Assembly: GCF_002024165.1 (NCBI RefSeq)
Contig: NZ_MWQN01000001.1
Location: 3,513,365-3,577,364, forward strand
Direction: 5' to 3'
Length of the DNA: 64,000 nt
Origin: Embleya scabrispora
Lineage (GTDB): Bacteria; Actinomycetota; Actinomycetes; Streptomycetales; Streptomycetaceae
Part shown: piece by piece, positions 25,661 to 33,873 of the stretch
How positions within the stretch are numbered: the stretch's first letter is position 1
How the letters are laid out: the number at the start of each line of letters is the position of its first letter
The notes under the pieces: generated by a model
What the model was told of the DNA's origin: nothing
What the model saw: the letters and a program-made list of their open reading frames with translations, nothing else
Databases searched by the model: none
Translations under genes and position numbers: made by a program

Positions 25661-28077
25661 GTCCCGCACAGGGGGCACAGGCTCCCGGACGCGATGGGGT
25701 CGCGACGGAACCGGGCCGCGAGTCCACGCCGCCGGAGCCCGCCCCGACACCCGGTGACCCGGAAACGCCCGCGGCCCGAGAGCAGCTCGATCACGACGAC
25801 GAGGGCGACACCGGCGGCGAACACGCGTGGGACTCGCGACGCGATCTGTACCGGCACAGCCCCGGCATCATGCTGGACCACTCCGCGCGGCTGGGCGGCT
25901 CGCTTGTCGGCGGGGATCAGCACGGAGTGAGCGGCGGTCATGTCACCGGCGACGTCATCCTCGGTGGCAGCAAGATCGAGTACCACCTCGGCGGTGACGG
26001 CGAAGAGACGTCCGGCGAGATCCCGGTCGCCGAGGTCGAGGCGCTCGCCCTGAGCTTTGTTCATTCGACGACTCCGCAGGACGAGGAGTCCGACCGGGTG
26101 CCGGCCTCCTGCGGCGAGGCCGACGGCCCATGGCGATCCGACAGTCCCTTCGGCTTGGCACTCGACCGCCTCCGGCGGCAGCGGGTCGCGGTCATCTCCG
26201 GCCCGGCGACGACCGGTCGCCGTACCGCCGCTCTCATGTTGCTGCGTGCCGCCGGATCCACCACGTATCGGGCGCTGGATCCCGCGCTCTCGCCCGGGCG
26301 CTATGCCGGGGAACTTCGTTCTCGATGCGGGCACTTGCTCGCCGACTTCGCAACCAGCGCCGAACGGCCGCTGCGTGAACACCACGTGCGGGCCCTGAGC
26401 GAGAAACTGCACGCCACCGAGAGCCACCTTGTCATCGTGGTCGGGCCTCACCCGGTCGTTCAAGGCGTCGACTTCGTATCGTGGCAGCTGCCCGAGCCCG
26501 ATCGGATTCTGTGCGGACACTTGCGTCACAAGGATCTGGGCGGACGGGCGATCGAGGACTTACTTGCCTTACCTGCGGTTCGGTCGGTGCTCGCGCACCG
26601 GCGCCCCGTGGCCGAACTGGCGCGATTCGCCGACCGCATCGCCCAACACGCGTGCGGTGCCCTCTCGTTGGACGGCCTCGCCATGTTCGGCTACTACGCC
26701 GCCGAGCGGCAGGTGCGACGGTGGTTCGACGGCACGGATCAGACCCTGCACGACAAGGCGTTCCTGGTTGCCCTGGCCGCCTTCGACGAGGCCCCCTACG
26801 CGTTGACCGCCGAGTTGAGCGATGCCTTGTTCGGGCTCTTGCAGCGCATCGAGAATCCCGACGAGCCGGCCTGTATCCCCGTCTTCGGTACCTCCAGCGC
26901 CCAGCGTGTCGAGCTCGCTCAGGCGGACCGCTACCAGGAGGCCGAGCAAACCGAGTGGGGGCCGGTACTTCAGACGAAGATCCAGTTCCGGGACCGACTC
27001 ACCGCCATCACCCTGCTCCGCGAGGTCTGGACCGGACATCCGTCGGCACGTCCCGCCATGGTCGCGTGGCTGCGAAGGCTGGCATTCGATCCTCGTCCGC
27101 TCGTTCGCAACCGTGCCGCCTCCACGACCGCCGTACTGGCCCAGGCGGATCTTCCCTCGACCATGGCCCTGCTCATCCAGCCCTGGGCGGCCGATCGACG
27201 ATTCCGCGCCCGGCTCGCCGCCGCGAGCGCGCTCGCCCTCGCCCATCACCTGGGTGCCCCGCACGTGCCCCACATTCTTCGGGAGTGGTGTGCCGCGCCC
27301 GATCACCACATGCGCCGGACGGCCGTACGCACCTACGCACTCGTGGGCGAGACCTTTCCCGGGCACGCCCTCACGGCGTTGATCGAGGCTGTGCGCGCCC
27401 TGGAGTCACGAGGCAGCGGTCCGGCTCGTGCGTGGCCCGAGGAAATCGACGAGATCGCCCAATCCGCCGCGACACTGCTGCTCGCCGCAGACCAGTACAC
27501 GGCCTTGTCGGAGGACGGCGGGCACGCCGACGGCGCGCAGGGCACCGAGGTCGCGGGTGGCCCCGGTGTGGGTGCCGCAGCGGACACCGCGACCGGGCTG
27601 TGGCCCAGGCTGGTGCCGTTGACACGCCACAGCGCCACGCGGGAGTTCGCCCTGCGCACGGTCATCCACGCGTGTGGGCCCACGGACGGCCCGCCCGACA
27701 CCGGACGTCCGCTCCTGCTCGACCTCTTCGCCCGCGCGCGGAGTGCACCGGCGACTCCGGGTGCCTTCCTGCGGCAGTCTCTCGCAGCCCTGTGGCGCAG
27801 CATCCTCAACGATCCGATGTCCTCGGTATCCGGCCTCGAAGCCATGCGCCGATGGATTCGGGCCGCCGACCGCGACCCGGATGCCGAACGCGCCCTCGCG
27901 GAGCTGCTCCCGATGCTGGCCGTCACCGCCGAGGACGCGAAACGGCTCGTCTATCTCGTGGACAACCTGCGCGGCGGGGACAGCGAGCAGGTCCCGCCGG
28001 CTGTCGCGCGGCGACTTCGCGCGACGTTGCCGGTGCCGGGACCATCGGCGCGACCGTCCTCCGATCCGACACCGTAG
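25657..28077 (+). CDS. STAND/NLR-like NTPase with N-terminal BASS-like motif and helical repeats
   Basis: 806 residues from GTG 25657 with AGGAGG upstream, overlapping the cyclase-like stop. Residues 1-75 are disordered; 81-104 carry the shared motif (VGGDQHGVSGG). A nucleotide-binding-like region starts near 165, with SGPATTGRRTA at 181-191 in the Walker A position; the usual Lys is Arg, so ATP use is uncertain. From about 450 onward alpha-helical, HEAT-like repeats follow (RNRAASTTAVLAQ, RARLAAASALALAHH, HMRRTAVRTYALV). The architecture is motif - NTPase - repeats, as in bacterial NLRs. I do not recognise a named family. Confidence 0.6.
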   Translation: MSPAQGAQAPGRDGVATEPGRESTPPEPAPTPGDPETPAAREQLDHDDEGDTGGEHAWDSRRDLYRHSPGIMLDHSARLGGSLVGGDQHGVSGGHVTGDVILGGSKIEYHLGGDGEETSGEIPVAEVEALALSFVHSTTPQDEESDRVPASCGEADGPWRSDSPFGLALDRLRRQRVAVISGPATTGRRTAALMLLRAAGSTTYRALDPALSPGRYAGELRSRCGHLLADFATSAERPLREHHVRALSEKLHATESHLVIVVGPHPVVQGVDFVSWQLPEPDRILCGHLRHKDLGGRAIEDLLALPAVRSVLAHRRPVAELARFADRIAQHACGALSLDGLAMFGYYAAERQVRRWFDGTDQTLHDKAFLVALAAFDEAPYALTAELSDALFGLLQRIENPDEPACIPVFGTSSAQRVELAQADRYQEAEQTEWGPVLQTKIQFRDRLTAITLLREVWTGHPSARPAMVAWLRRLAFDPRPLVRNRAASTTAVLAQADLPSTMALLIQPWAADRRFRARLAAASALALAHHLGAPHVPHILREWCAAPDHHMRRTAVRTYALVGETFPGHALTALIEAVRALESRGSGPARAWPEEIDEIAQSAATLLLAADQYTALSEDGGHADGAQGTEVAGGPGVGAAADTATGLWPRLVPLTRHSATREFALRTVIHACGPTDGPPDTGRPLLLDLFARARSAPATPGAFLRQSLAALWRSILNDPMSSVSGLEAMRRWIRAADRDPDAERALAELLPMLAVTAEDAKRLVYLVDNLRGGDSEQVPPAVARRLRATLPVPGPSARPSSDPTP
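25897..25968 (+). other. BASS-like motif, copy 2 (N-terminus of the NLR-like protein)
   Basis: Codes for residues 81-104 of the NTPase, containing VGGDQHGVSGG and TGDVILGG. It differs from copy 1 only at Ile/Leu, Arg/His and Val/Ile. Codon-level DNA similarity is also high, suggesting recent duplication or strong selection. Confidence 0.65.
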
Positions 28078-28203
28078 GCGCGGCCGACACGACACCAGCC
28101 TGAACCGATGCCGATCGCCCGCACTGGTTCGACCCGGCCCCGGCCGACGCGACGAGCCCGCACCGGTTCCTGCCGTCCGGACCCTCTCAAGGAGAGCCAA
28201 CGC

Positions 28204-29436
28204 ATGATGAGCCCGCCCCCGCAGTGGGAACAGAACGCGAACCGGGACACGCACATCGTCGACCCGGTGGTCACCATTCAGGAGCTGTCACGCTTCAAAC
28301 CGCTGCGCACCACCAGAATCGACTACGCCCTGGTCTTCACCACCGCCAAGGGAGGTCTCGACACCTTCCTGCCGCCGCATCGTCCGAGCCGCGCCGAAAT
28401 TGCCACCCGCCGCTGGACCAGCGTCTACTCGGTGGACGTGGGCCTGCACGAGGCCCGGGCCGTGCTCGCGCTGCCCAGCAGCAACGACGCCTTCCCCTTC
28501 GAGGTCACCATGGGCTGCGACTGGCAGGTCGCGGACCCGGCGGCGTTCGTCGCCAGTGGCGAACGCGATGTCCCCGCCATGGTGCAGCGGCTCGTCGACG
28601 GTCTCATCAGGCCCGTGCTGCGCGCGTACGCGATGGAGGACAGTGCCGTTGCGGAGAAGGACGCACAGGGCGTGCTGGCCGCGGCCGGTCCGCTGGGTAG
28701 CGCGGCCGGACTGCGCGTGCGGTGCGGCATTCAGGTTCGGCGGGACGAGGCCGCCCTGGAGCATGCTCGGAAACTGCGCGAGATCGAGTTCGCCCGGCAA
28801 ACGCTCGATCCGCAGCACACGCTGCTGATGCGGGAGGAGGAACTGGCGGCGGAGCGTGCGCTCGCGCAGGGCCGACACCGGCATCTGATCGAACTGCAGA
28901 CCCAGAACCTGGACCACCAGAGGGAGTTGGTTCGCGGCGAGCAGGAACTGGAACGACAGGCGATCGAGGCGCAGAAGATCCGGTACTACACCCATTACCT
29001 GGAGCGAGGCGGACCGAGCGCGATGGCGTTCCAACTCGCACAGCGCCCGGAAGACGCGCGTCTGGTCATGGAGAACCTCCGGCAGGATCAACTCAACGCT
29101 CTACAGGCCCAATTGCAGGTTGCGCTGCAAGCGCTCGGCGGCGGCCCCGGCGGGTTGGAGGAACACCAGTTGGACGAACCGCGCAGACTCGCGGCGAACG
29201 TCATCAGGGAGGTTCTGAGCGCGAGACTCGGGCCCATGGCACCCGGCGGGGAGCCCGTCGTGGAGGAGGCGTCGTCCGAGACCACGAGGATCGAGTCCCC
29301 CGCAGATGCCGATGCCGATGCCGAGGTCGTCACGGCCGCTCCGGTGGAGGCCGGCTTGGACACCGGCGATGCGCCGCCGCAGGACGCGGGTGCCGTGTTC
29401 GGCTACCGGGTCCCGAATCCGCCGCCGGTCCCATGA
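28204..29436 (+). CDS. SPFH/Band 7-like protein with coiled coil
   Basis: 410 residues from ATG 28204 with AAGGAGAG nine bases upstream. Residues about 15-215 resemble an SPFH domain: beta-rich with VTMGCDWQVADPAAFV, a helical insertion and GLRVRCGIQVRRDEAALEHARKL. A long charged coiled coil follows (about 215-300, Glu/Arg/Gln-rich), then an acidic disordered tail ending GAVFGYRVPNPPPVP. No membrane segment is present. SPFH proteins form ring- or cage-like scaffolds at membranes, so it could organise the membrane partners encoded next. It overlaps the next gene by ATGA. The assignment is by pattern only. Confidence 0.5.
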   Translation: MMSPPPQWEQNANRDTHIVDPVVTIQELSRFKPLRTTRIDYALVFTTAKGGLDTFLPPHRPSRAEIATRRWTSVYSVDVGLHEARAVLALPSSNDAFPFEVTMGCDWQVADPAAFVASGERDVPAMVQRLVDGLIRPVLRAYAMEDSAVAEKDAQGVLAAAGPLGSAAGLRVRCGIQVRRDEAALEHARKLREIEFARQTLDPQHTLLMREEELAAERALAQGRHRHLIELQTQNLDHQRELVRGEQELERQAIEAQKIRYYTHYLERGGPSAMAFQLAQRPEDARLVMENLRQDQLNALQAQLQVALQALGGGPGGLEEHQLDEPRRLAANVIREVLSARLGPMAPGGEPVVEEASSETTRIESPADADADAEVVTAAPVEAGLDTGDAPPQDAGAVFGYRVPNPPPVP

Positions 29437-29969
29437 CGCCCGCAGGGCAGGCGCCGGACCCTCCCGCGCGAACCTTCGACCTGCGTACCGCCGAGCGGCT
29501 CCTGAAGGACCTTCGGCAGGAGGCGGCCAGGGTGGACACCAAAAGCTCCGTGCTGGTCGGAGCCCAGGGCATGGTTGCGGCCGTGCTCGTCGGTGTGCTC
29601 AGCACGCGTGGTTGGCATCCCGGCGGACTGGCCGCGCTCGGCCAGTGGTTGTGGTGGACCGGCACGGCGTGCCTCATGGTCTCGCTGTCCGCCCTTTTGA
29701 TGGCGGTGACCCCGCGTTACCGGGCGCGCGCATGGCAGCCGGGAATGCCCATCACCCACTTCGCCGACATACGGAGCGCCGCCGGCCACAGGCCCACGGC
29801 GCTGGGGGAGGCACTGCGGGACACCGAGCGCGCCCCCGAGGCCACGATTCTCGTCGCGCTCACGGAGAACAGCCGGATCGTGGCGGGCAAATACCGGTCG
29901 TTGCGCATCGGTACGGCCTGCTTCGTGGCTGCACTGATCCTGCTGCCGGGCTCCCTCCTTGCCGCGTAA
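29433..29969 (+). CDS. Pycsar-type two-transmembrane effector
   Basis: 178 residues overlapping the SPFH-like stop (ATGA). The N-terminal helix ERLLKDLRQEAARVDTKSSV leads into two membrane segments (about 45-63 and 70-92), then an HFADIR segment and a third hydrophobic stretch at the C-terminus (about 155-176). The D-T-K-S-S-x-L-V-G-A-Q-G entry into helix 1 is the signature of the Pycsar system effector family (PycTM; DUF5706). In characterised Pycsar systems such effectors respond to cyclic pyrimidine nucleotides and damage the host membrane. Confidence 0.75.
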   Translation: MTPAGQAPDPPARTFDLRTAERLLKDLRQEAARVDTKSSVLVGAQGMVAAVLVGVLSTRGWHPGGLAALGQWLWWTGTACLMVSLSALLMAVTPRYRARAWQPGMPITHFADIRSAAGHRPTALGEALRDTERAPEATILVALTENSRIVAGKYRSLRIGTACFVAALILLPGSLLAA

Positions 29970-30022
29970 ACGACGGCGCGCCTTTTCCGGCATCCAGGAC
30001 GATCCCCAGGAGATCCACTGCC

Positions 30023-31663
30023 ATGTCTGCGTACGAGCCGGACGCAGTTTCGGACCCGAGCCCGAACACCGGGGCGGGACCGACCCCTCCGGATACGGGG
30101 GCCGGAGCAACTCCTCCTCCGGATACCGGGGCCGGAGCAAGTCCCCGGAGAGACGGACCGCCGCCCTACCCGAGCGCTGTCACACCGCAGGGCGGGGACG
30201 GCACCGCGCCCGCGTGCCCGGAGCGGCCGCCTGTATACCCCGGCTTCGGGACGGACGTGGAGGCACCACCGGCATACCCGGGCACCGCTATGCCGGTGGG
30301 GGCCGACGAGCCTCCGGAGTACCCGGGCGTGGGGAGGCCGGTGGGGGCGGACGTGCCCCCGGAGTACCCGGGTGCGGCGATGCCGGCGGGGGTCGACGTG
30401 CCCCCGGAGTACCCGGGCATCGCCATGCCGGTGGGGGCGGACGCGCCTCCGGAATACCCGGGTGCGGCGATGCCGGCGGGGGCCGACGTGCCGCCGGAGC
30501 ACCCGGGGCCCATTCCGCCACCACGCGCGGCGCGGTCGGTACCGTCGCCCGCCGGAGCCGGTCGGGCGTCGCCGAGCGCTCCGCACGTGTCGCCCACAGG
30601 TACGCCGACCTCGAACACCGTGGTACCGCCTCCGCAGTCGCCGGCGCACATCGAGATCAGCCCCCGAGTCAGTGCCGATGAAGGTGGTTCCGAGCAGGAC
30701 GACTTGGCGCTGTTGTCGGGACGCAGGCATCTCAAAGCGCGTCAGCGTGGCGTAGACCGCGCCGCGCTCTGGCAACTCGTGGTGACCCTGCCAACCGCAT
30801 TGGTCAGTCTGTTCGTCGTGGCGGCCGTGTTCACCGTGATCAGCCCGGTCCTCGGGGCGCTCATGATGGTCGCCTGGCTGTTTTCCGGGCCTCTGGTCTT
30901 CCACCGGCGTACAGAGGCGGCCATCGCCCGACATTTCATGGGCATGTGTCGTCCAAGCCCGGCGGACGCGCGGCGCCTGGAGGAAGTATGGGGGGAGGTG
31001 ACTCGTAGGGCAGGTGTGCGACAAGAGACCTATGAGCTGTGGATTCAAGAGCGCGGGGAACTCAACGCCACCGCGGCGGCGGGTCACATCGTCGGCGTGA
31101 CCAGGCACGCGATGGACCGGTTGCCCAACTCCCAACTGGCCGCGATCCTCGCCCACGAGTTGGGTCATCACGTCGGCGGCCACACCTGGGCCGGGATGCT
31201 CGCCGACTGGTACGCGCTCCCGGCCCGGACGCTGGGGCGGTGGATCATCGCCGGTCTCTCCAAGCTCGTGTCCTCGAGGAACCGGCACGGCCTCGCCTGG
31301 GGCGGTTGTCTTTCCCTGCTCCTCCTGCTGTTTCTCTACACGCTGGCCTTCACGCTGGGGATGTGGTGGCTGGTCCTGCTCGTCGCGGTCACCCCACTGC
31401 TCATCTCATGGCTCCACCGCCGTGCCGAAGCCAGAGCGGACGACTACGCGTGCGGCCTCGGATTCGGCGCCGAACTCATGGCAGTACTCGCCCAGGAGCA
31501 CCAAAACCGAACCACACCGCCCCCAACCGCCCCGTGGCCAAACTCCACTCCCGCCCACCCATCCCACCCCGGCACCGCACACACCAGGGTCAAGGGAGCC
31601 CACCGAGACTACGCAGCACGCCTCCGACACCTACAGCAAGGCATCCATCCTCCAAAACGATGA
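30023..31663 (+). CDS. Membrane-bound M48-family metallopeptidase with Pro-rich repeat domain
   Basis: 546 residues from ATG 30023 (AGGAG ten bases upstream). Residues 1-220 are low complexity: TGAGA repeats, then five 15-residue PPEYPG-x-AMPVGAD units (82-156). Two membrane segments lie near 250-290. The zinc motif HELGH is at 379-383 in ILAHELGHHVGGH, and the third ligand is in RRAEARADDYA near 475; another hydrophobic pair spans 430-465. This is the HtpX/Ste24-like M48 fold. The C-terminal tail is unusual in composition. It closes the cyclase/NLR/effector operon. Confidence 0.82.
   Translation: MSAYEPDAVSDPSPNTGAGPTPPDTGAGATPPPDTGAGASPRRDGPPPYPSAVTPQGGDGTAPACPERPPVYPGFGTDVEAPPAYPGTAMPVGADEPPEYPGVGRPVGADVPPEYPGAAMPAGVDVPPEYPGIAMPVGADAPPEYPGAAMPAGADVPPEHPGPIPPPRAARSVPSPAGAGRASPSAPHVSPTGTPTSNTVVPPPQSPAHIEISPRVSADEGGSEQDDLALLSGRRHLKARQRGVDRAALWQLVVTLPTALVSLFVVAAVFTVISPVLGALMMVAWLFSGPLVFHRRTEAAIARHFMGMCRPSPADARRLEEVWGEVTRRAGVRQETYELWIQERGELNATAAAGHIVGVTRHAMDRLPNSQLAAILAHELGHHVGGHTWAGMLADWYALPARTLGRWIIAGLSKLVSSRNRHGLAWGGCLSLLLLLFLYTLAFTLGMWWLVLLVAVTPLLISWLHRRAEARADDYACGLGFGAELMAVLAQEHQNRTTPPPTAPWPNSTPAHPSHPGTAHTRVKGAHRDYAARLRHLQQGIHPPKR
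30266..30490 (+). repeat. Five 45-bp coding tandem repeats
   Basis: Five units of 15 codons in the M48 gene encode PPEYPG-x-x-x-P-x-G-x-D-x, alternating between PVGAD and PAGAD versions, with degenerate units on both sides. PPxY-type segments are classical WW-domain ligands in eukaryotes; in bacteria such regions are cell-envelope spacers or interaction tails. Confidence 0.8.
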
Positions 31664-31675
31664 CGTCCAAGGCAA

Positions 31676-31745
31676 CGTCGGCCCCTCATCGATCTACCAA
31701 CGGGGGCCGACGCTTCGCCTGTTCAGACCGGCGGAGGATACGAGA
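31676..31745. repeat. att-like copy A: hairpin plus degraded tRNA-Ser(GGA) 3' half
   Basis: A 10-bp perfect hairpin (CGTCGGCCCC 31676-31685 with GGGGCCGACG 31703-31712) is followed by 28 bases (31718-31745) that match the end of tRNA-Ser(GGA) and its flank with two mismatches; homology then stops. This is the outermost and most decayed of four copies. Left boundary of the tRNA-associated islands. Confidence 0.7.
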
Positions 31746-31803
31746 ACGGATCACAAGAGGACCCGGGCGGACATTTGTTCTTGATCAGGTGTGCGTGTGT
31801 CGA

Positions 31804-32634
31804 CTATCCCACCTTTGCGTCCCGCCGAGCCCACTCTGTTGCGGAGAAACAGGAGGCAAGCCACAGCGCCTCGGGCATGTTGAGGATCACTCCACTGATG
31901 ACCGAGACAGGCGTGAGCCGCCGGAGTTCCTCCGGGAAGTCTCCGCCGAAATCGAGCCCCTGAGACCAGGCCCCTGGCATGAGTAGTCCGCCAGGCGTGA
32001 TTCGGATCGGATTCCAGTCGAGGTCGCTGTGAAGGAGGGTAGCGTACGGCTCCCCGCGGCGCTGCCAGAAAATCAACTGCTCGTCAAACTCATTGACCCA
32101 ATGTAGGACATGATCCGCAGGGTCGAAAGCAACTCCTGCCATCTCGCCGAGATGACTCAAGACGGCGTTCCGACCTCGGTACCCGCCAACGTACGCGCGG
32201 GCCCTATCCACAAAGCTCGCCACGGTAGTGGTGTCCAGCACAGAAGTCGCCGGAAGCCTGATGGTGCGCGGCCTAGAGCCTTTGTGTCGTCCACTACGGA
32301 GCTGTTCTGTGGCGTTCGCCCAGTACAGCTGCGCCGTATCCGGATCGAAGACAACACAGAACACGGGCACATTTCCATTTGCCCAAGTCTCGTAATGTTG
32401 TCGCACTGGCACGGCGTAACCATATGATCGTCGCCATGAGGTACCTCCCTTGACCTGCATCTTGATGACGTCATTGGTTACGCGCCCGGCGTTGGCGAAG
32501 GTGACGAACAGATCCTCGCCATAGTCGTTCTGCCCCGAGATCTCTTCTACGACGTGGTCCTGACTCTGCAGGAGGGTGCGCAAGGCGTTAACTGCCGCCT
32601 GCTCCATCCGTCGCCCGCTGGGAACCGTCGTCAT
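31804..32634 (-). CDS. DUF4365 protein, restriction-endonuclease-like fold
   Basis: 276 residues from ATG 32634, with GAGGGG upstream; a GTG at 32649 is the alternative. Residues 8-165 match DUF4365: GRRMEQAAVNALRTLL, then GQNDYGEDLFV (Asp37 or Asp41) and KMQVKGG (60-64), the order expected of a PD-(D/E)xK nuclease core with Gln/Lys ends. The C-terminal 100 residues are not recognised. Such proteins occur in defence islands, but nuclease activity is inferred. It stands alone next to the att-like copy A. Confidence 0.7.
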   Translation of the reverse strand: MTTVPSGRRMEQAAVNALRTLLQSQDHVVEEISGQNDYGEDLFVTFANAGRVTNDVIKMQVKGGTSWRRSYGYAVPVRQHYETWANGNVPVFCVVFDPDTAQLYWANATEQLRSGRHKGSRPRTIRLPATSVLDTTTVASFVDRARAYVGGYRGRNAVLSHLGEMAGVAFDPADHVLHWVNEFDEQLIFWQRRGEPYATLLHSDLDWNPIRITPGGLLMPGAWSQGLDFGGDFPEELRRLTPVSVISGVILNMPEALWLASCFSATEWARRDAKVG

Positions 32635-32965
32635 GCCCCTACCCCTCACCCCGGTGACCGTCTGCTCACTGTGCCATTCGGGACGGACACCGGAAGGTGC
32701 TTCTGGTGGCCGCTAGGGTCCGGGAGGGACTCTTCACGAGTTCGGCGCACCTTAGGCATCGCGCTTCCGCTGCCTGGCATCCCCGACCGGATCGCGGACT
32801 CGGTCACGGGGTGGATGCCGGGCGGATCGACACTCATGCGGGCGCGGTACATGCACGTCACGGCCGATGCCGACGAAGGTTGCCGGGCCAGGCGGGAGCC
32901 GCACTCTGGGGCGCCCCGGAAGGCGCCCAAGACCCCAAGTGAGACGGAAACTGAAACAGGCAACG
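32635..32965. other. Non-coding stretch inside island III
   Basis: 331 bases upstream of the DUF4365 gene. Open frames here have no family resemblance or ribosome sites. It must hold the DUF4365 promoter. Confidence 0.5.
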
Positions 32966-33073
32966 ACGAGCGCCCCGACCGCATGGCAGTCGGGGCGCTC
33001 GTTTTGCCTTTTCAGGCTGGCGGAGGATACGAGATTCGAACTCGTGAAGGTGTGAACCCAACACGCTTTCCAA
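32966..33073. repeat. att-like copy B: hairpin plus tRNA-Ser(GGA) 3' half
   Basis: A 14-bp perfect hairpin (32966-32979 with 32989-33002) abuts 73 bases (33001-33073) that match the 3' half of tRNA-Ser(GGA) and its flank with three mismatches, ending at the anticodon loop (CTTTCCAA). It cannot be a working tRNA because the 5' half is missing. Confidence 0.85.
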
Positions 33074-33223
33074 TTGATCGCCTGCCTGTCCAACCCCGTC
33101 CCTAAAGGTTCTGACCTGTGGCGGAGCAGGTGCGGCCTATCCCTATGGACTCCGGTGTACGCCAATGAATGAGACCAGGATTGAGACCACGGGCGCCCGG
33201 GCGGAGCGCCTACGCCATGAGGC

Positions 33224-33481
33224 TCACTGCTCGACCAGATCTGGACGCCACTGCCGCACCTCGTCGTCGAAGCGCCCATCGGCGACGTCTCTCAAGGCCG
33301 TTGCGTATCCGACCTCGAGCGCCTGCCCAACCAGCTTTCGGATCTTGTCAGGGACATGGAGGAGGGCATACCCAGCACCTGAGCAGAGGTTGGCCATGGC
33401 TTCGTGCGTGGCCTCAGCGTGCTCGGCGTCGACGCTGCCGGAGTGCATGATCGATCTGGCTTCATAGCGACCTTCCCTCAC
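33224..33481 (-). CDS. Hypothetical small protein
   Basis: 85 residues from GTG 33481 with AAGGGA upstream. It looks mostly helical (HAEATHEAMANLCSG, KIRKLVGQALEVGYATAL) and acidic near the end. No signal, membrane segment or known motif. It could be a remnant regulator or a small cargo protein. Confidence 0.35.
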   Translation of the reverse strand: MREGRYEARSIMHSGSVDAEHAEATHEAMANLCSGAGYALLHVPDKIRKLVGQALEVGYATALRDVADGRFDDEVRQWRPDLVEQ

Positions 33482-33653
33482 AATGAGTCCCTTTTACGAC
33501 CAAGCCCAGGTCATCAGGGTTCCAGAGCTGCATGGCGATCGCTTGGTAGAGGGCTCCGCGCTTGTCGATGTCAGCAGCCTTGAACTCCTCATGGGCGTGG
33601 GAACTTGAGCTCCGAATCCTTGATGAAGCCCAGGAATCTGGGATTCTTTTCAT
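33462..33653 (-). CDS. Possible fragment upstream of the small protein
   Basis: 63 residues whose second half (EEFKAADIDKRGALYQAIAM) looks like real helical coding sequence, while the first half is low-complexity Ser/Arg. It overlaps the next gene by 20 bases. It may be the 3' end of a broken gene. Confidence 0.2.
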   Translation of the reverse strand: MKRIPDSWASSRIRSSSSHAHEEFKAADIDKRGALYQAIAMQLWNPDDLGLVVKGTHCEGRSL

Positions 33654-33873
33654 CGGACTGGGGATCCAGGCTGACTACAAGCAGATTCCGACTGAAGTAC
33701 CGTGGGCGCTGCAATGCGGCGAGTGCCAATGGAGTCGATAGATCAGCGAGATATCCGTGAATCCGTCAAAATCTCGAAACCGACATCGGACTCCAACTCC
33801 TGCATATGGACTGGTGCTGCAGAGGAGATTCCCAATCGTTTCGTCGGATCTGTAGTGAACGTTTGACTCAACA
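33654..33873. other. Stretch without a recognisable gene
   Basis: AT-richer than the surroundings. Short frames on both strands show no family signature; together with 33482-33653 it is probably decayed cargo. Confidence 0.4.

Larger units (their letters stand above)
31746..33073. mobile_element. Island III (oldest, DUF4365 cargo)
   Basis: Bounded by att-like copies A and B. Cargo is one DUF4365 gene. No integrase or transfer gene is seen. Its outer repeat is the most degraded, so I infer it was the first of three serial insertions at tRNA-Ser(GGA). Confidence 0.55.

Noticed and set aside
30266-30490. CRISPR array
   Set aside because: The regular 45-bp periodicity is coding: it encodes PPEYPG repeats in frame inside the M48 gene, with no spacers.
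33001-33073. tRNA-Ser-like sequence (copy B)
   Set aside because: Only the 3' half is present; the 5' acceptor and D arm are missing. Treated as an att-type remnant, not a tRNA gene.
32752-33279. Minus-strand open frame across att-like copy B
   Set aside because: It runs through the tRNA-half repeat and hairpin, has no family resemblance, and its codons follow the repeat sequence.
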